Below, in pieces: positions 24,222-34,307 of a stretch of 64,000 nt of DNA. Under the pieces are notes generated by a model that did no database searches, had not been told where the DNA came from, and saw only the letters and a list, made by a program, of their open reading frames with translations. Position 1 is the first letter of the stretch. Every line of letters begins with the position of its first letter. This DNA is from Alentia gelatinosa. Its lineage: Eukaryota > Annelida > Polychaeta > Phyllodocida > Polynoidae. Made by a program: the position numbers and the translations under genes. The stretch is taken from contig OX465583.1 of NCBI GenBank assembly GCA_950022655.1, positions 13,539,298 to 13,603,297 on the forward strand, written 5' to 3'.

Positions 24222-24484
24222 ATAGGCGAATGTCTCACTTTTACTGACCAGTAGTACAAATTCCGTTTGTCACTGAGTGACAAAAGGATATCCATACGTC
24301 CCTCCGTACTACGTGACCACTCATTCTAATATTTAGTGAGTTGTAGAATGGTATTTTTAATGATTTCCAGGTATATGATTATATAGAGACACAGTGAGTG
24401 TGACTGAATTCCGTCTGTTCCTCTATATTTTGGTCAGAAATACTCTATTCGTTTTTCGAACTCGGTGAGCATTTCTGATCAAAT
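24222..24484 (+). mobile_element. Family G hairpin repeat, copy 2
   Basis: GCGAATGTCTCACTTTTACT, TGTCACTGAGTGACAAAAGG and a GGTCAGAAATACTC hairpin, stopping at CTGATCAAATAT where a family B module begins. Confidence 0.75.
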
Positions 24485-24765
24485 ATCTCTATACCAGTCA
24501 GCGTGGCATACGGAAACTCAATGTTAAGCCTATGGCATTTTATATTAGGGGTAGGATAAAGAGTACGTCATCACATAATTACCTAAAATTTCACGTATGA
24601 TAATACGAAAACAGGCTAACTGTCTTAGTAAATCAAAATATTTGGTAGAATTATCAATCAGATACATCCCTCTGCCTTTGGCATCGGGATGTATCTGATA
24701 AAAAAATTTACCGCTGATTTTTGACGTACGAAGACAGTAAGCCAGTTTCCGTATATTACATATTT
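24485..24765 (+). mobile_element. Family B element lacking its left end
   Basis: The right part of a module (GTCAGCGTGGCATACGG to ATTAGGGGTAGGATAAAG at 24560) followed by a hairpin (AACAGGCTAACTGTCTT / AAGACAGTAAGCCAGTT; centre CTCTGCCTTTGGCATC). The left end has been replaced by the family G copy. Confidence 0.7.
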
Positions 24766-25566
24766 CAAATTCTATTAAAACTACACATAAAAGAACCCAC
24801 ACTTTAGAAGAGTTACACTTCGGTCACATTTCTATTTTCTGTAAAGGATCAAGATGTTATTCCGGTCGCTTATAATAGCGTCTGACTACCTGTAATGACT
24901 TCTCGATAAAAGTGCACCCATAACCTTTACTCATTAAGACCAGAGACAAAAGTTAAAATAAATTAATGATCAAATTCGATTCACTAATGACACAAGCCAC
25001 ATCTTGTCGCACTCAAGCAGTCGCAGCAGTGAGTTAGTCTGTAAAGCCTATAAGACATCGACACTTTTTCCCGATTCATCCCGACCATCGGCTTGGTGAT
25101 AATCGGGAATACAATGTCGCTGTCTTATATCTTTAAAACAGTAACATGAAGACTGTTCCCGGTCACATTTTCCCCCTTTATGACCTCGTAACATCATAAA
25201 GATCAAAAAGAGCGGGCGGGAGCCGGACCCAGTCGGGCCCCAGACCGGGTGAAAGGACGATGTACATACAATGCAAACTTTAATAACTTCTGTTCTATTT
25301 AAGATATTAGAAAACGGCTTTCAGATCTAGTATCTCTTTTGTTTCCCCTACAAATCGGTATAAAATACTTGGGTGTAGAATGGGGGGAATACAAAGCATC
25401 GCTGCCTACTCTGCCTACTCAGAACCGGGAACAGTCGGTGAAAGTGCATACATCGAAATCTCACGGTCGGGTAGAGTCGGGTAGTATCTGACATGGTAGT
25501 CGCCGAAAGCAATAAAATCGGGTCGGTGAAGCGCGTACATCGACCTGATTGCCGCAGATTCTCACA
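24766..25566. repeat. Diverged relatives of the 153-bp unit
   Basis: CCTATAAGACATCGACACTT, TTTCCCGAT and CGGGCGGGAGCCGGACCCAG-like segments (25040-25560) resemble the array that follows but are rearranged. Confidence 0.5.
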
Positions 25567-26085
25567 GACCCGACGGATCCGTCAGTCAAAGATAGAATCG
25601 GGCACAGCCGTCGGGTCGATGTCTTATAGGCTTAAGACATCAAAATGTAGACTTTTCCCGATGAAGCTTCCTTCTTTTATAACCTCATAAAACGACCCGA
25701 TTGTGCCCGATTTTACCTTTACCCGACGGATCCGTCGGGCAAAGATAGAATCGGGCACAGCCGTCGGGTCGATGTCTTATAGGCTTAAGACATCAAAATG
25801 TAGACTTTTCCCGATGAAGCTTCCTTCTTTTATAACCTCATAAAACGACCCGATTGTGCCCGATTTTACCTTTACCCGACGGATCCGTCGGGCAAAGATA
25901 GAATCAGGCACAGCCGTCAGGTCGATGTCTTATAGGCTTAAGACATCAACATGTAGACTCTTCCTGATCTCACTTCCTTCTTTGATAACCTCGTAAAACG
26001 ACCCGATTGTGCCCAATTCTACCTTTACCCGACGGATCCGTCGGGCAAAGATAGAATCGGGCAGAGTCGGCGTGTCAATGTCTTA
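25567..26085 (+). repeat. 153-bp tandem array with internal palindromes
   Basis: Three full units (starting GATAGAATC at 25591, 25744, 25897) plus a partial one. Units 1 and 2 look identical; the third is diverged. Each holds the perfect palindrome CCCGACGGATCCGTCGGG, and the unit is itself partly inverted (AATCGGGCACA against TGTGCCCGATT). Confidence 0.95.
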
Positions 26086-26102
26086 TATATAGCCTATGAT
26101 CC

Positions 26103-26452
26103 ATGGGCGCCGCCATGACGCCCCCCGAGTAGGTGTTCTTCACTAAAGGAGGTGAAAAAGTAGGTGTTCTTCACTAAAGGAGGTGGAAAAGAAGTGAGTG
26201 ATAATTGGGAAATGTCACAACTTTAGCCTTGCTCACATATGTATATAAAGTGTTCCATATGGAAAATATCATGTCTTGGGTTTAGTTATTATGTCACCCT
26301 ACTTTGGGATGGGTGTAGAGAGTCAAGGGAACCATGGTAAAATAATGAAAGGCAGTTGAATTTTGTAAGAGCAAAGAGCCAGAATACAGGTTTGTCTCCC
26401 GACCACCTAGTGACTGCTTCGTGAACTAACAATGGCTCTGTCCCCTATAGGC
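26103..26452 (+). repeat. Interspersed repeat I, copy 2
   Basis: Aligns with 1334-1690; contains a local duplication of GTAGGTGTTCTTCACTAAAG. Ends about 55 bp before MCTP exon 2 (on the intron side of its donor). Confidence 0.7.
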
Positions 26453-26506
26453 TTAAGTCAGCGGGTGTAAAGTAAGGAGCAGCTCACGAGGCCACTCACG
26501 ACTCAC

Positions 26507-26615
26507 CACAACTATCCCTGATGACTAGGTCCCGGCCTTCCTTGAGCACCACGTCCATCTGGTAAAAAGGGTGCGCGCGAAATACGCTGTCTTTCTGAGC
26601 CCGTGAGGTGGCTTC
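26507..26615 (-). CDS. MCTP-like gene, exon 2: start of first C2 domain
   Basis: A 109-nt exon (36 codons plus 1 nt). The acceptor is a pyrimidine-rich tract ending TTGCAG|GAA; the donor is TTGTG|GTGAGT, phase 1. It encodes EATSRAQKDSV.., then FYQMDVVLKEGRDLVIRDSC, the first strands of a C2 domain. The pattern YQ-D-LKEGR-L--RD is typical of the first C2 of animal MCTP1/MCTP2. MCTPs are endoplasmic-reticulum-anchored proteins whose C2 domains bind calcium; the fly homologue acts in presynaptic plasticity (family knowledge). Asp96 in RDSCG is the first loop-1 calcium ligand. The exon is shorter than the open frame around it, which runs on into the intron at both ends. Confidence 0.9.
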
Positions 26616-26761
26616 CTGCAAGACAAGAAAAGACTCGGTTAGCGTGCTATTTGTGGTATCAACGAACAGGAACACACCCAGGGCCTGGGTTAAATCTGGA
26701 GTTACGTTCCAGCATGAGACTGACTGATCTCTACACACTGTCAACACAAACTGAGAAGCAT

Positions 26762-26830
26762 TAGTTAGATGTTCATTTTTTGTTTTTTTAAAGAACTTTT
26801 ATTCATCCTGCCCAGTGGCAGGTATTCCAC
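26762..26830 (-). mobile_element. Possible A-tailed retroposon end
   Basis: On the minus strand, CAGGATGAATAAAAGTTCTT is followed by an A-rich run. Extent of the body unknown. Confidence 0.4.
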
Positions 26831-27254
26831 GAATAATACAAAGCAGGTGGTGGTAACAAGCAACATCGAAATGATAAAAAAAAATCTTCCAACAACTATT
26901 TCTAACAAAATAGCGAATGAGAATTTTTTTTTATAACCATCAAAATGATAAGTGGATGATAGTAATAAAGGGATCAGATTGGGATGGTCATTACACATCA
27001 TTAGAAACAGTCCATTTCTTCATTTGATTGCTTCGTTAATGGCGACGTAGTGCTCATTTGGGTTTCCAGGTACGCCATCTCCCTCAGGAATAGGGTTTTT
27101 AAGGCTGGCTTTGTAGGAGCAGTTTGAGTCTCTGAATCTTGTTTCATATCATTTCACATCGATAGCTTTAACTCGTTTTATAGCCATTACTCTTGAAGTG
27201 ATATTGTCCGAACCTTATCTTAGTGTCACTGTGTGTTCCTCTTTATATCATTAT

Positions 27255-27585
27255 ATACGCGTGTCTCACTTTTACTGTACCAGAAGGACAGATTCCGTTC
27301 ATCACTGAGTGATGAAAGGATATTTATACGTCCCTCCGTACCACGTGACCACTTTCATTCTCAAAAAAGCGAGTTGTAAAATTGTATTTTTCCCCAATGA
27401 TATCTAGGTATATAATAACAAGGGGACATGGTGAGTGTACCTGAATTCCCTCTGTTCCTGTGTATTTTCTTCGGCTATATACATTCACCTCGTTCCTCGA
27501 ACTCGGTGAATATTTCCAACCAAAATATTTCTAAACAGATTCCATTCAGGCACACTAACCATGTCTCCATATACTACTCCAACAG
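27255..27585 (+). mobile_element. Family G hairpin repeat, copy 3
   Basis: GTGTCTCACTTTTACTGTAC, CATCACTGAGTGATGAAAGG, and nested inverted pairs: GGGGACATGGTGAGTGTACC with CACACTAACCATGTCTCC, and an inner pair around TCGTTCCTCGAACTCG. Confidence 0.75.
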
Positions 27586-28035
27586 GGATTCATATACTCC
27601 AAGTGAGCTGCAAAAATGAACGAAACATGAACTTTACAAAAGAAAACCACAGATTCATTAAGATTTACTGTGAACAGAAAGGGCAAGCGCATCTCACATG
27701 GAAGCGGGAACCTGTATTTGGGCATCATAACTTTCATTGCTTTGTCATTTCATAAAAGCAAACACCCCTTGTAAGCGGACACAGAATGGAGGGTGTCCTC
27801 TTACGTGGGGTTCTACAGTATATGTAGAATATGTAAAGATTTATCTTTGTATGATTATTGGTCTTCTTCATTAGGAATAAAGATATTGCAAATTCTGTTT
27901 TCCTGTCACTACGTTAGCTCATATATAAGATTAGACCTTCGTTACTGTACGTGACAATGACCCCCGCCCCCGCCCTACCAAATACAGAAACGAAGCCACA
28001 ATCTCTTCAGGATAAGACTAAAATGGTGAAATATA

Positions 28036-28115
28036 GAAAAAGCATTCACAGATGCAGTATGTATATCTTGAGGAGGGATGCGCAGTATGTATATTTTAAG
28101 GAGGGACGCTGCTAT
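28036..28115 (+). repeat. Short direct repeat
   Basis: GCAGTATGTATATCTTGAGG and GCAGTATGTATATTTTAAGG, about 31 bp apart, each before GAGGGA. Confidence 0.7.
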
Positions 28116-28339
28116 GACGATGTATACACCGCCCACAGACGGCCGTCTTCAGATAAATAATACACGGTGAGTACGTAGGTCCCCTACTCGCGGGACGTCG
28201 GCCGCTGCCCAGGACGTGCATATAGAGCGAGCGAGTATTTCCAGGCGGGGAATCAGTGGAGACGCGGTAAGGGGATCGGGGAGACGGGCGCACCTGCGTC
28301 AGGCCCCACTTTCCCTATACTACTACTTACAAGACCACC

Positions 28340-28600
28340 GTGGAGCGAGACTCTGCTACAGTCTGTGAGGGTGGTTGTGGCCCCTAAGATTCGAGGTCAA
28401 CTCTCGACTGCAGAGCCGTCCCAAGGAACTAGAAAAGATTATGTAAGGAGGTCAGGGTGAAGGTCGGGGTTTGCTGCGAATGCAGTCATTGGCTACTCGG
28501 TCTACTGTATTCTTTATATGGAATTAAGGTAATGGGACAACCCCATGGTGCTGTTGTCGCCAGGGCCAGGCCGCACAGGCTCAAACTAAGACTGTTATGC
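28340..28600 (+). repeat. Interspersed repeat K, copy 1
   Basis: GAGGGTGGTTGTGGCCCCTA, GCCGTCCCAAGG, GGTCAGGGTGAAGGTC and GAATGCAGTCATTGGCT are shared with 52205-52500 and 52680-52900. Confidence 0.75.
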
Positions 28601-28804
28601 GCTGCCATTTTGAGTCTGGAATTCCTGCCTCTGCTGGTACTCTGCTGCCCTGAGTGATTTGCCAGTAACCTGAGTATTACTCTTCAAGCATAGGTGCTAA
28701 AATTAGAACAGCCAATCACGAAATTCCTTTCTCCCATCAGGCAGAGGGAACAGGCAAATGGCAGCCGTGTTCTGTTAGATTCTTACGGACCGTCAGCCTT
28801 ATAA

Positions 28805-28955
28805 TCAGAAACATATTCGTGTTTGGTCTGTGTCCCCGATAGCAATCTCGTTTGAAGTGCCTCAGAATATTCACTCGGCTATCGCCTCGTTCATATTCCT
28901 GAGCGCTCTAAACTCGATGGCATACGGGAACACAGACCAAACACTCATCAGTTTC
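28805..28955. repeat. Stand-alone long hairpin
   Basis: GTGTTTGGTCTGTGTCCC at 28821 pairs with GGGAACACAGACCAAACAC at 28927. The centre CACTCGGCTATCGCCTCGTT is the one found in family A hairpins, but there is no module beside it. Confidence 0.75.
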
Positions 28956-28971
28956 CTTTTTAGTATCCCTC

Positions 28972-29370
28972 TCCTAGCAGAGATCCAGCGCTCTACATGT
29001 ATGTAAAGATGCGCATAGTACACGGTAAATGACTTACACTTATTTCTGTTATTTGTTATGTCAAAACAGACATAATATTAGGGCTTACCCTCTTTAGCAT
29101 CTCATGTGTTGCAGGGCTTTCTTTGTCAACATGACACATGTGTTCAATCAAAGGTTCAGTCTAATCAACTGTGGATTCACTTTAAAATGTGTCTTTGATT
29201 GTCTTTGAAGCTCCTTTAACAATTCCCATATTTCCCAACTCATGATATATGAGTTGTTTCATTTTTCATTTTTGGTCCCCCTCCCTGTCTTTAATAGATA
29301 CCCGGCGAACCAGCTTTGGGTCAAGGTAGAGATTAGTAAACGCCAAACGCCGAGAAAGATCCGCTGGGAG
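28972..29370 (+). repeat. Interspersed repeat J, copy 2
   Basis: Aligns with 3100-3660 (see there). Confidence 0.7.
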
Positions 29371-29734
29371 AATGCGTTTGTTACCTACCACATATAAAAC
29401 GTTAGAATTTCCGACATATCCGCCTGGAGTTGGTCCCGCACATAGAGACAAAGTGAACCAGACATAGGCATGGAGATTGAAGAGCCACGAGAGTGAGATT
29501 CTCGTGCAGTACTAAACTGTAACCTGCTACTCTATTTTGTATTTCTATACTCAGACAAACCTCTTCTCTTATGATTCATTTCAAGCCATGCCGAAATCAA
29601 AGTTTAGTATTGTAGTTTTCTTATCTACTTTTCTCGTGAGAAACCAATGAGATCTCAACTTTCGCTGGTAGCCCCATCAAAACTCTGCTGATTCCCCCCC
29701 ACCCACCACCAGCCTAAGTATTTGGCCCTAGTAG

Positions 29735-29817
29735 GGCACCTGCTTTGTGGAGCAGTCAGCAGAGCCCTCGGCTGAGAATGTGAATGTCGGGAGTTCGATT
29801 CCCGCTATCAGCATTAT
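29735..29817 (+). mobile_element. tRNA-like SINE head
   Basis: GGAGCAGTCAGCAGAGCC resembles box A and GGAGTTCGATTCCC box B. The anticodon arm does not pair properly, so it is not a functional tRNA gene; probably a SINE head. Confidence 0.45.
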
Positions 29818-30054
29818 GGTACTTCGTTTTTCTATATTTTTCTCTCTAACTCGGACTCGACGAAGTCGCTAGTTTAAAAGATAACGGGAGGATTTTACAG
29901 GCGAATACGTACCCTGTCTGTCTCCGTCCTCGACACCCAGCACATATTGCACCTATCAGAGGCCAATTCGTTAAGTGCACTGTATTCAGCTTGCATTATC
30001 AAACCTATCAAACTACAGTGGAGAAACAGTTACTTGTTCAGATATATGAGTTCG

Positions 30055-30368
30055 CTAGTTTGTTTGTTTGGTTTGATTTTACGTCCAGTCAACCATTATA
30101 GGTCCTTACCAGACTTTCTCAAGGTTCTTTTACACCACAAGGGTGGTGATCGAATCTATGTGATGAATTCAGGTAGAAATCTCACCCCTACACATTAACC
30201 GAGGTGAAAGTTCTTTTACTTCCCATACCACATAGACATGGTATGAGAAGGATGGCCTTTGTTATAGCAGTAAATCTACCACTACTGGGGATGGGACTCG
30301 AACCCACAAAGTCTTACAACCTTGGGGTTACAAGTCCGGTGCTCTAACCACTGAGCTAACTCCCCACC
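30055..30368 (-). mobile_element. tRNA-derived SINE, near full length
   Basis: Reads from 30368 leftwards: head GGGGAGTTAGCTCAGTGGTT (box A) with GGGTTCGAGTCCC (box B) and an anticodon loop reading TGT; body CAGTAGTGGTAGATTTACTG; then a tail with TAGGGGTGAGATTTC and the end GGTTGACTGGACGTAAAATC. The anticodon stem is imperfect and the variable region long, so it is not a tRNA gene. Confidence 0.85.
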
Positions 30369-30654
30369 CCATAAGTTCGCTACAGACCCAGACCACATCA
30401 TAGATGGAAGATAGGGGACCAGATGAGACGATGGTATAAGACTCAAAGAAAAAAAGGTTATGAACCTCATATTATCAACATACCCTGATGTGGAAAGTAA
30501 TCAAGGCGTGGGAGAAACTACCCGCGAAAATTCAAACACAACATCTTGAGCACTTTAAAAATATGATCTAGATTCTTGGTTTCATCATCATACATCATTA
30601 TTCTCATCAAATCACTTTTTTCTCCTATAACAGATCTATGTTTACTAACCCACT

Positions 30655-30760
30655 TATGTTATACGGCACTATGATTTTCGACTCGACTTATTGCCCAGAA
30701 TAGTTTCTGCAAGGAGAAAGGACAATAAATTCTAACAAAAAAAAGATTTAAAAAAAAGTC
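30655..30760 (+). mobile_element. Retroposon 3' end
   Basis: CGACTTATTGCCCAGAATAG ... GAGAAAGGACAATAAATTC then A-rich; same family end as 22426-22520. Confidence 0.55.
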
Positions 30761-30761
30761 A

Positions 30762-31440
30762 ATGCGGTCCTCCAGCAAGACACACAAGCTAAGCTTTCTG
30801 GCCCTCAGTGTCTCGCCCCTCCATCATTGTATTTTTCATCTCTCAGACTCTCCACTTCTTTGTCTCACTTATTATTGTCTTCTCTTTTTCATGTTTACTT
30901 TTTACCAAGTTGAGTTATGGCTCTCTATAACCCCTCCGACTACGATCATACGCCACTGCGTTTACCCTCTTATTTCTGTCTGTTGGTTTCGGCATGTTTT
31001 CTTCTCGTACTATGCTCATATTAAGCCGGACTGTTTGGTTATCTTTCCAGCACGTGCATTCATGCTGAATATCCGTCACTTTTATCATGTTATATGCCGG
31101 AAATCTGTCTCTTTATTCCCCAGGATGTTTCTTTGTATCGTTGCATTTATAAGTTGTCATGGGGTTATTTGCATGCGTACTGCATATTCTATATTGCGAA
31201 TTGTATTTCTAAATTTGAATCTCTATATCTTAGTTAAAAGTCTGCGCTCAACAAACCAGGATATTGATTAGATATCGGTGATAATTAACCCCCCCCCCCG
31301 CTCCGTTTAAAGAGAGGAATCTATTGGAACCAAAACCTACATTAATTAATATGAAATCGATGTAAAACTAGTTCTTAGCCTAATACATGTCTGCATTAGT
31401 AAATCACTTCATGGAAGCTAAACCATATGCGATATAACGC
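30762..31440. other. No supported gene
   Basis: A 169-codon plus-strand frame (30762-31271) is rich in Ser, Leu, Phe and His, with no motif, no splice logic and AT-driven composition; treated as chance. Confidence 0.5.
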
Positions 31441-31464
31441 GGTAGAATGTGAATCTGAGAGGGA

Positions 31465-31610
31465 ATACATAGACAATAATCGATGGTTTCGTAGACAGGC
31501 GGCCGTAAACCACAAGCGGTAGAAGCGTAGTAATACATGAGCGCTAGTGAGTGTATGGCAACGTCAACTTCGAATGGTTCAAAGAGCCACCTGTCCACAA
31601 AACCATCGTT
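31465..31610. repeat. Long hairpin
   Basis: CGATGGTTTCGTAGACAGGC at 31479 pairs with CCACCTGTCCACAAAACCAT at 31590. Resembles the hairpin at 12126-12265 (GTAGTAATA, GTCAACTTCGAA). Confidence 0.65.
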
Positions 31611-32187
31611 TTTTGTATTTCACATCCATTTTCTCCAATAAATGAAACCCAGAAAATGCCATATTAAAGGGAATATCACTATTCGTTTTGCTATATAGCA
31701 CGAAGGGACTATTTTCACGTATATCATGGCTTTGAAGCCGCATACCACGGTTTTGAATCCGTATACTATAACTATGGTATCTGACAGTCTTTAAACAATG
31801 AGTAGTGGTTTACTGATTCCCCATGCATTATCACTGGATACTTTGTATACCATGGATAATACAATAAAGGTGACACTTATTCAGTGTAAGTTGTGACATT
31901 TGCCACCCGCCCCACAAAGTGTGCCTCACTCTCTTCTTTCTCTCTCTATTTTCAAACCCATCGGCTACACCGACCTTTTCAACATCACTCCCCTACGTCT
32001 TACCCTTTACTATCCCAAGCCGATCCTTCTGAGAAAAAAACAGAAATACAAAAATTAATAAGTCATCTGACACTAACATTGCCTCCTACTTGTTAAATGC
32101 CGAGCCTGTTTTTCTGTTTTATAATACAACCCAATTGCGTTTTATCTCCCTATCATCACAATCCCATTTCCTTCTACCTCTCTCCAT

Positions 32188-32390
32188 AGGCCCGTTTCCA
32201 TTGGGCCAACGAATTCAGTGTAGAGTTCTTGAGTCCTCCCAAAAGCCTATTTCCATTTTGCGTCCGCAGTGCTAAATGTCCGTCGGTGGTTCCTGACTGT
32301 ACATCGGTGACGGCCAATAGTAATATACTTTAAGGAGAACTAAAAAAAAAACCCTCTACACCATTTTCGACGGCCAGTGGAAATGGGCCT
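32188..32390. mobile_element. TIR element AGGCCCGTTTCCATTGG, copy 1
   Basis: Ends AGGCCCGTTTCCATTGGGCC and GGCCAGTGGAAATGGGCCT are inverted. Same ends at 43125-43432. The GGCCCGTTTCCA end is reminiscent of PIF/Harbinger or ISL2EU elements (inference). It abuts a family A element. Confidence 0.65.
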
Positions 32391-32706
32391 TTTATCTCAC
32401 CCCTGGTACAAGTTTAGCCATAGGAATAACATTAGAAAAATATACTCAACGATCACCCTGGTAAAGTGACAATACTACGCCACGGCCGTGGCGTAGTGGA
32501 TTTGCTAAGTATATTCTGATTATTCTGAAGTTGTGATGTTATTTAAACGATAGAAAAGGGTTAGATAAATCCAGAACCGCACTCGAATCGTAAAATAGAC
32601 AATACTCCACTCGTTTGGCTGGGCCGTAATCGTCACTCGGCTTCGCCTCGATGGCGATTGCGGCCCAGCCAAACTCGTCGAGTATTGTCTATTTATACGA
32701 TTCTCG
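32390..32706 (+). mobile_element. Family A element, subtype 3, with perfect internal palindrome
   Basis: Module TTTATCTCACCCCTGGTACA to GGGTTAGATAAATCC. A 24-bp perfect palindrome at 32474-32497 (arm ACTACGCCACGG). Hairpin 32584-32706 with arms over 45 bp (GACAATACTCCACTCGTTTG; centre CACTCGGCTTCGCCTCGATG). Confidence 0.85.
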
Positions 32707-32747
32707 ATGCAGTTCTATATAATTACGAGACCCCACCGACACCTCAC

Positions 32748-33026
32748 CGTGGGAATGACCTGCTCTGAGAGCTGCCTGCTCAGGGTCCACAGTTTCGCTG
32801 TCCACAGTCCAATGTTCTGCCACTCATCATCCAGATTAACTCCTCCACCGCCTGCGAAGCCCCCGCCGCCGCCGCCGCCGACACCCAGGTTACCGTTCAT
32901 GTTTGCGTCCTGGTGTCGTCGCCGTAGCCGTCGCCGTAGCCGCAGAAAGTGCCGCCGTAAAGCTGTTATTTCGCCGCTGCCGACCACCGACGGGAAACGA
33001 TGGCAGCTCGAGTGCGGCGCCCACAT
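32748..33026 (-). CDS. Candidate alternative first exon of the MCTP-like gene
   Basis: An open minus-strand frame in a CpG-rich patch inside the 23.9-kb intron. It can start at ATG 33026 or at ATG 32900; from the latter it reads MNGNLGV, a run of seven Gly, FAGGGG, then VNLDDEWQNIGLWTAKLW and LSRQLSEQVIPT. It then meets ACG|GTGAGG, a good donor at 32747 in phase 0, the phase needed to enter exon 2. DNA upstream on this strand (to about 33430) is GC-rich and rich in CpG, as expected of a promoter. The protein is not recognised, the Gly run reflects a GCC repeat, and the opposite strand is also open (proline-rich). No transcript evidence can be seen, so this is a prediction only. Confidence 0.3.
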
Positions 33027-33440
33027 CCGTCAGCTCTGTGAGCTGCTCGGCGCAGTCCCGAGTCCTCCCGAGCAGCTCCCGCCGCTTCACATCTACTCAC
33101 AGCTGCTCCTCAGAGGTCAAGAGAATCTGAAGATCCCCGTTTGACGCTCTGGGAGTTACACCAGCTGGTTCCCGCGCTTAGTCCTTACTCCCGGGTGGAT
33201 TAACACGGCGAGTATAAGGCGACCCTGAGGGTGAGTTACTCTGAGTTGCTCTGAGCTGCTCGGAGCAGATTGAGCAGGTAAAGCGGGGACTTCCTCCTTC
33301 ACAGGTGGAGTTTGCCGCGCGGTGGGTTCCCGCCTGCCGCCTGCTCTCTGACGGCCGCAGAGCTCGGTGATTCTGACTCATTCCAACTCGCCGAGATGAG
33401 TCTAATTATACACGCGCGAGCAGCTCGCCGAGCCAGTCCC
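33027..33440 (-). promoter_or_regulatory. GC/CpG-rich patch, possible internal promoter
   Basis: GC- and CpG-dense DNA unlike the AT-rich surroundings. It carries four copies of GAGCAGCTC or its reverse complement (33040, 33070, 33253, 33418) and lies just upstream, on the minus strand, of the candidate alternative first exon. A promoter role is inferred from composition and position only. Confidence 0.25.
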
Positions 33441-33509
33441 GTCAGAAGCGAGCAGTAACTGATGGTCAGTTCACACTGTGCGTTTTGAGGAACTATCGTG
33501 AAACATTAC

Positions 33510-33775
33510 AAAATTTCATATGATTCTTTATAATATATGGCACGAGTTGTCTTCATGTAATGATATCACAAAGCGGAGCTGAGTGATATCTGTAGCGGAA
33601 GACAACGAACGCCATGTAAACAATCATATGAAATTGGGTGATGTTTAGATTTGATCCTATCCTGTCACATGTTTTTAACTTCATATGTCACCAGTGACAT
33701 ATAATTCTCTTACGGCAGAACTGTGGCATACAGTCACACTATGGAGAATTATATGAGGGGTGGGATAAATAGGTA
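33510..33775 (-). mobile_element. Family B bipartite element
   Basis: Hairpin 33510-33640 (TTTCATATGATTCTTTATAA; centre GCGGAGCTGAGTGATATC) then a module ending ATGAGGGGTGGGATAAATAG. Near twin of 10322-10585. Confidence 0.8.
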
Positions 33776-34000
33776 CGCCCAGTATGAGACTGTGCATACC
33801 TTTGAGCGTGCAATACGGCAAGACGCACAATGTGAACTGCAAGCTTCCTGCTAGTCTGAGACTGGACGCACTGGGTACGCTCAGTCTCAGACTGGAGGTA
33901 CCTCAGGTACGCCCATTCGCAAGCATTTTGAATATCTAGCATGTTTGATATTTGGTATGCCCAGTTTCAGACTGGGTGTACCAAGGGACATCCAGGCGTA

Positions 34001-34185
34001 AAGCGCCAGATCCACTAAGCCGATTTTCCATGCGAATTTGGGTTCGCAGACGTTCGCAGACGTTCGCATGGGCATGCGAATGCCTTGCAACAATATCTAA
34101 TATATTGAATATTATCGCATGGGATTCACACAGTCGCACGGATCGCAGACGCATTCGCTTGTTCGCCTTAGTGGATTTGGCGCTT
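34001..34185. mobile_element. 185-bp TIR element
   Basis: AAGCGCCAGATCCACTAAGC at the left matches the complement of the right end CCTTAGTGGATTTGGCGCTT. Interior has GCAGACGTTC twice. No coding. Confidence 0.75.
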
Positions 34186-34274
34186 AAGAGTTCCAGTTGC
34201 AAGCGGTGTGGTTCACACACATATCTGAGTGACCTTGCGACTGGGCATACTGGAATTGGAATCCAGTTTCAAGC

Positions 34275-34307
34275 GCGGTACCTCCAGTCTGAGACTGGAG
34301 GTACCGC
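34275..34307. repeat. Perfect 33-bp palindrome
   Basis: Arms GCGGTACCTCCAGTCT and AGACTGGAGGTACCGC around a single G. Half-arms recur at 33850-33900 (GTCTCAGACTGGAGGTACC). Confidence 0.95.

Noticed and set aside
25567..26085. CRISPR-like array
   Set aside because: Units are full-length tandem repeats without spacers, and the genome is eukaryotic.
26496..26747. Full 83-codon open frame as a gene
   Set aside because: Only 26507-26615 is exon; the rest reads through acceptor and donor sites into intron.
30290..30368. Functional tRNA gene (Thr, TGT loop)
   Set aside because: Anticodon stem is imperfect, the variable region is long, and the sequence continues into a SINE body and tail.
32707..33144. 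Proline-rich plus-strand protein
   Set aside because: Runs of Pro and Arg come from CCG repeats; the minus frame is more coherent and has a donor in the right phase.
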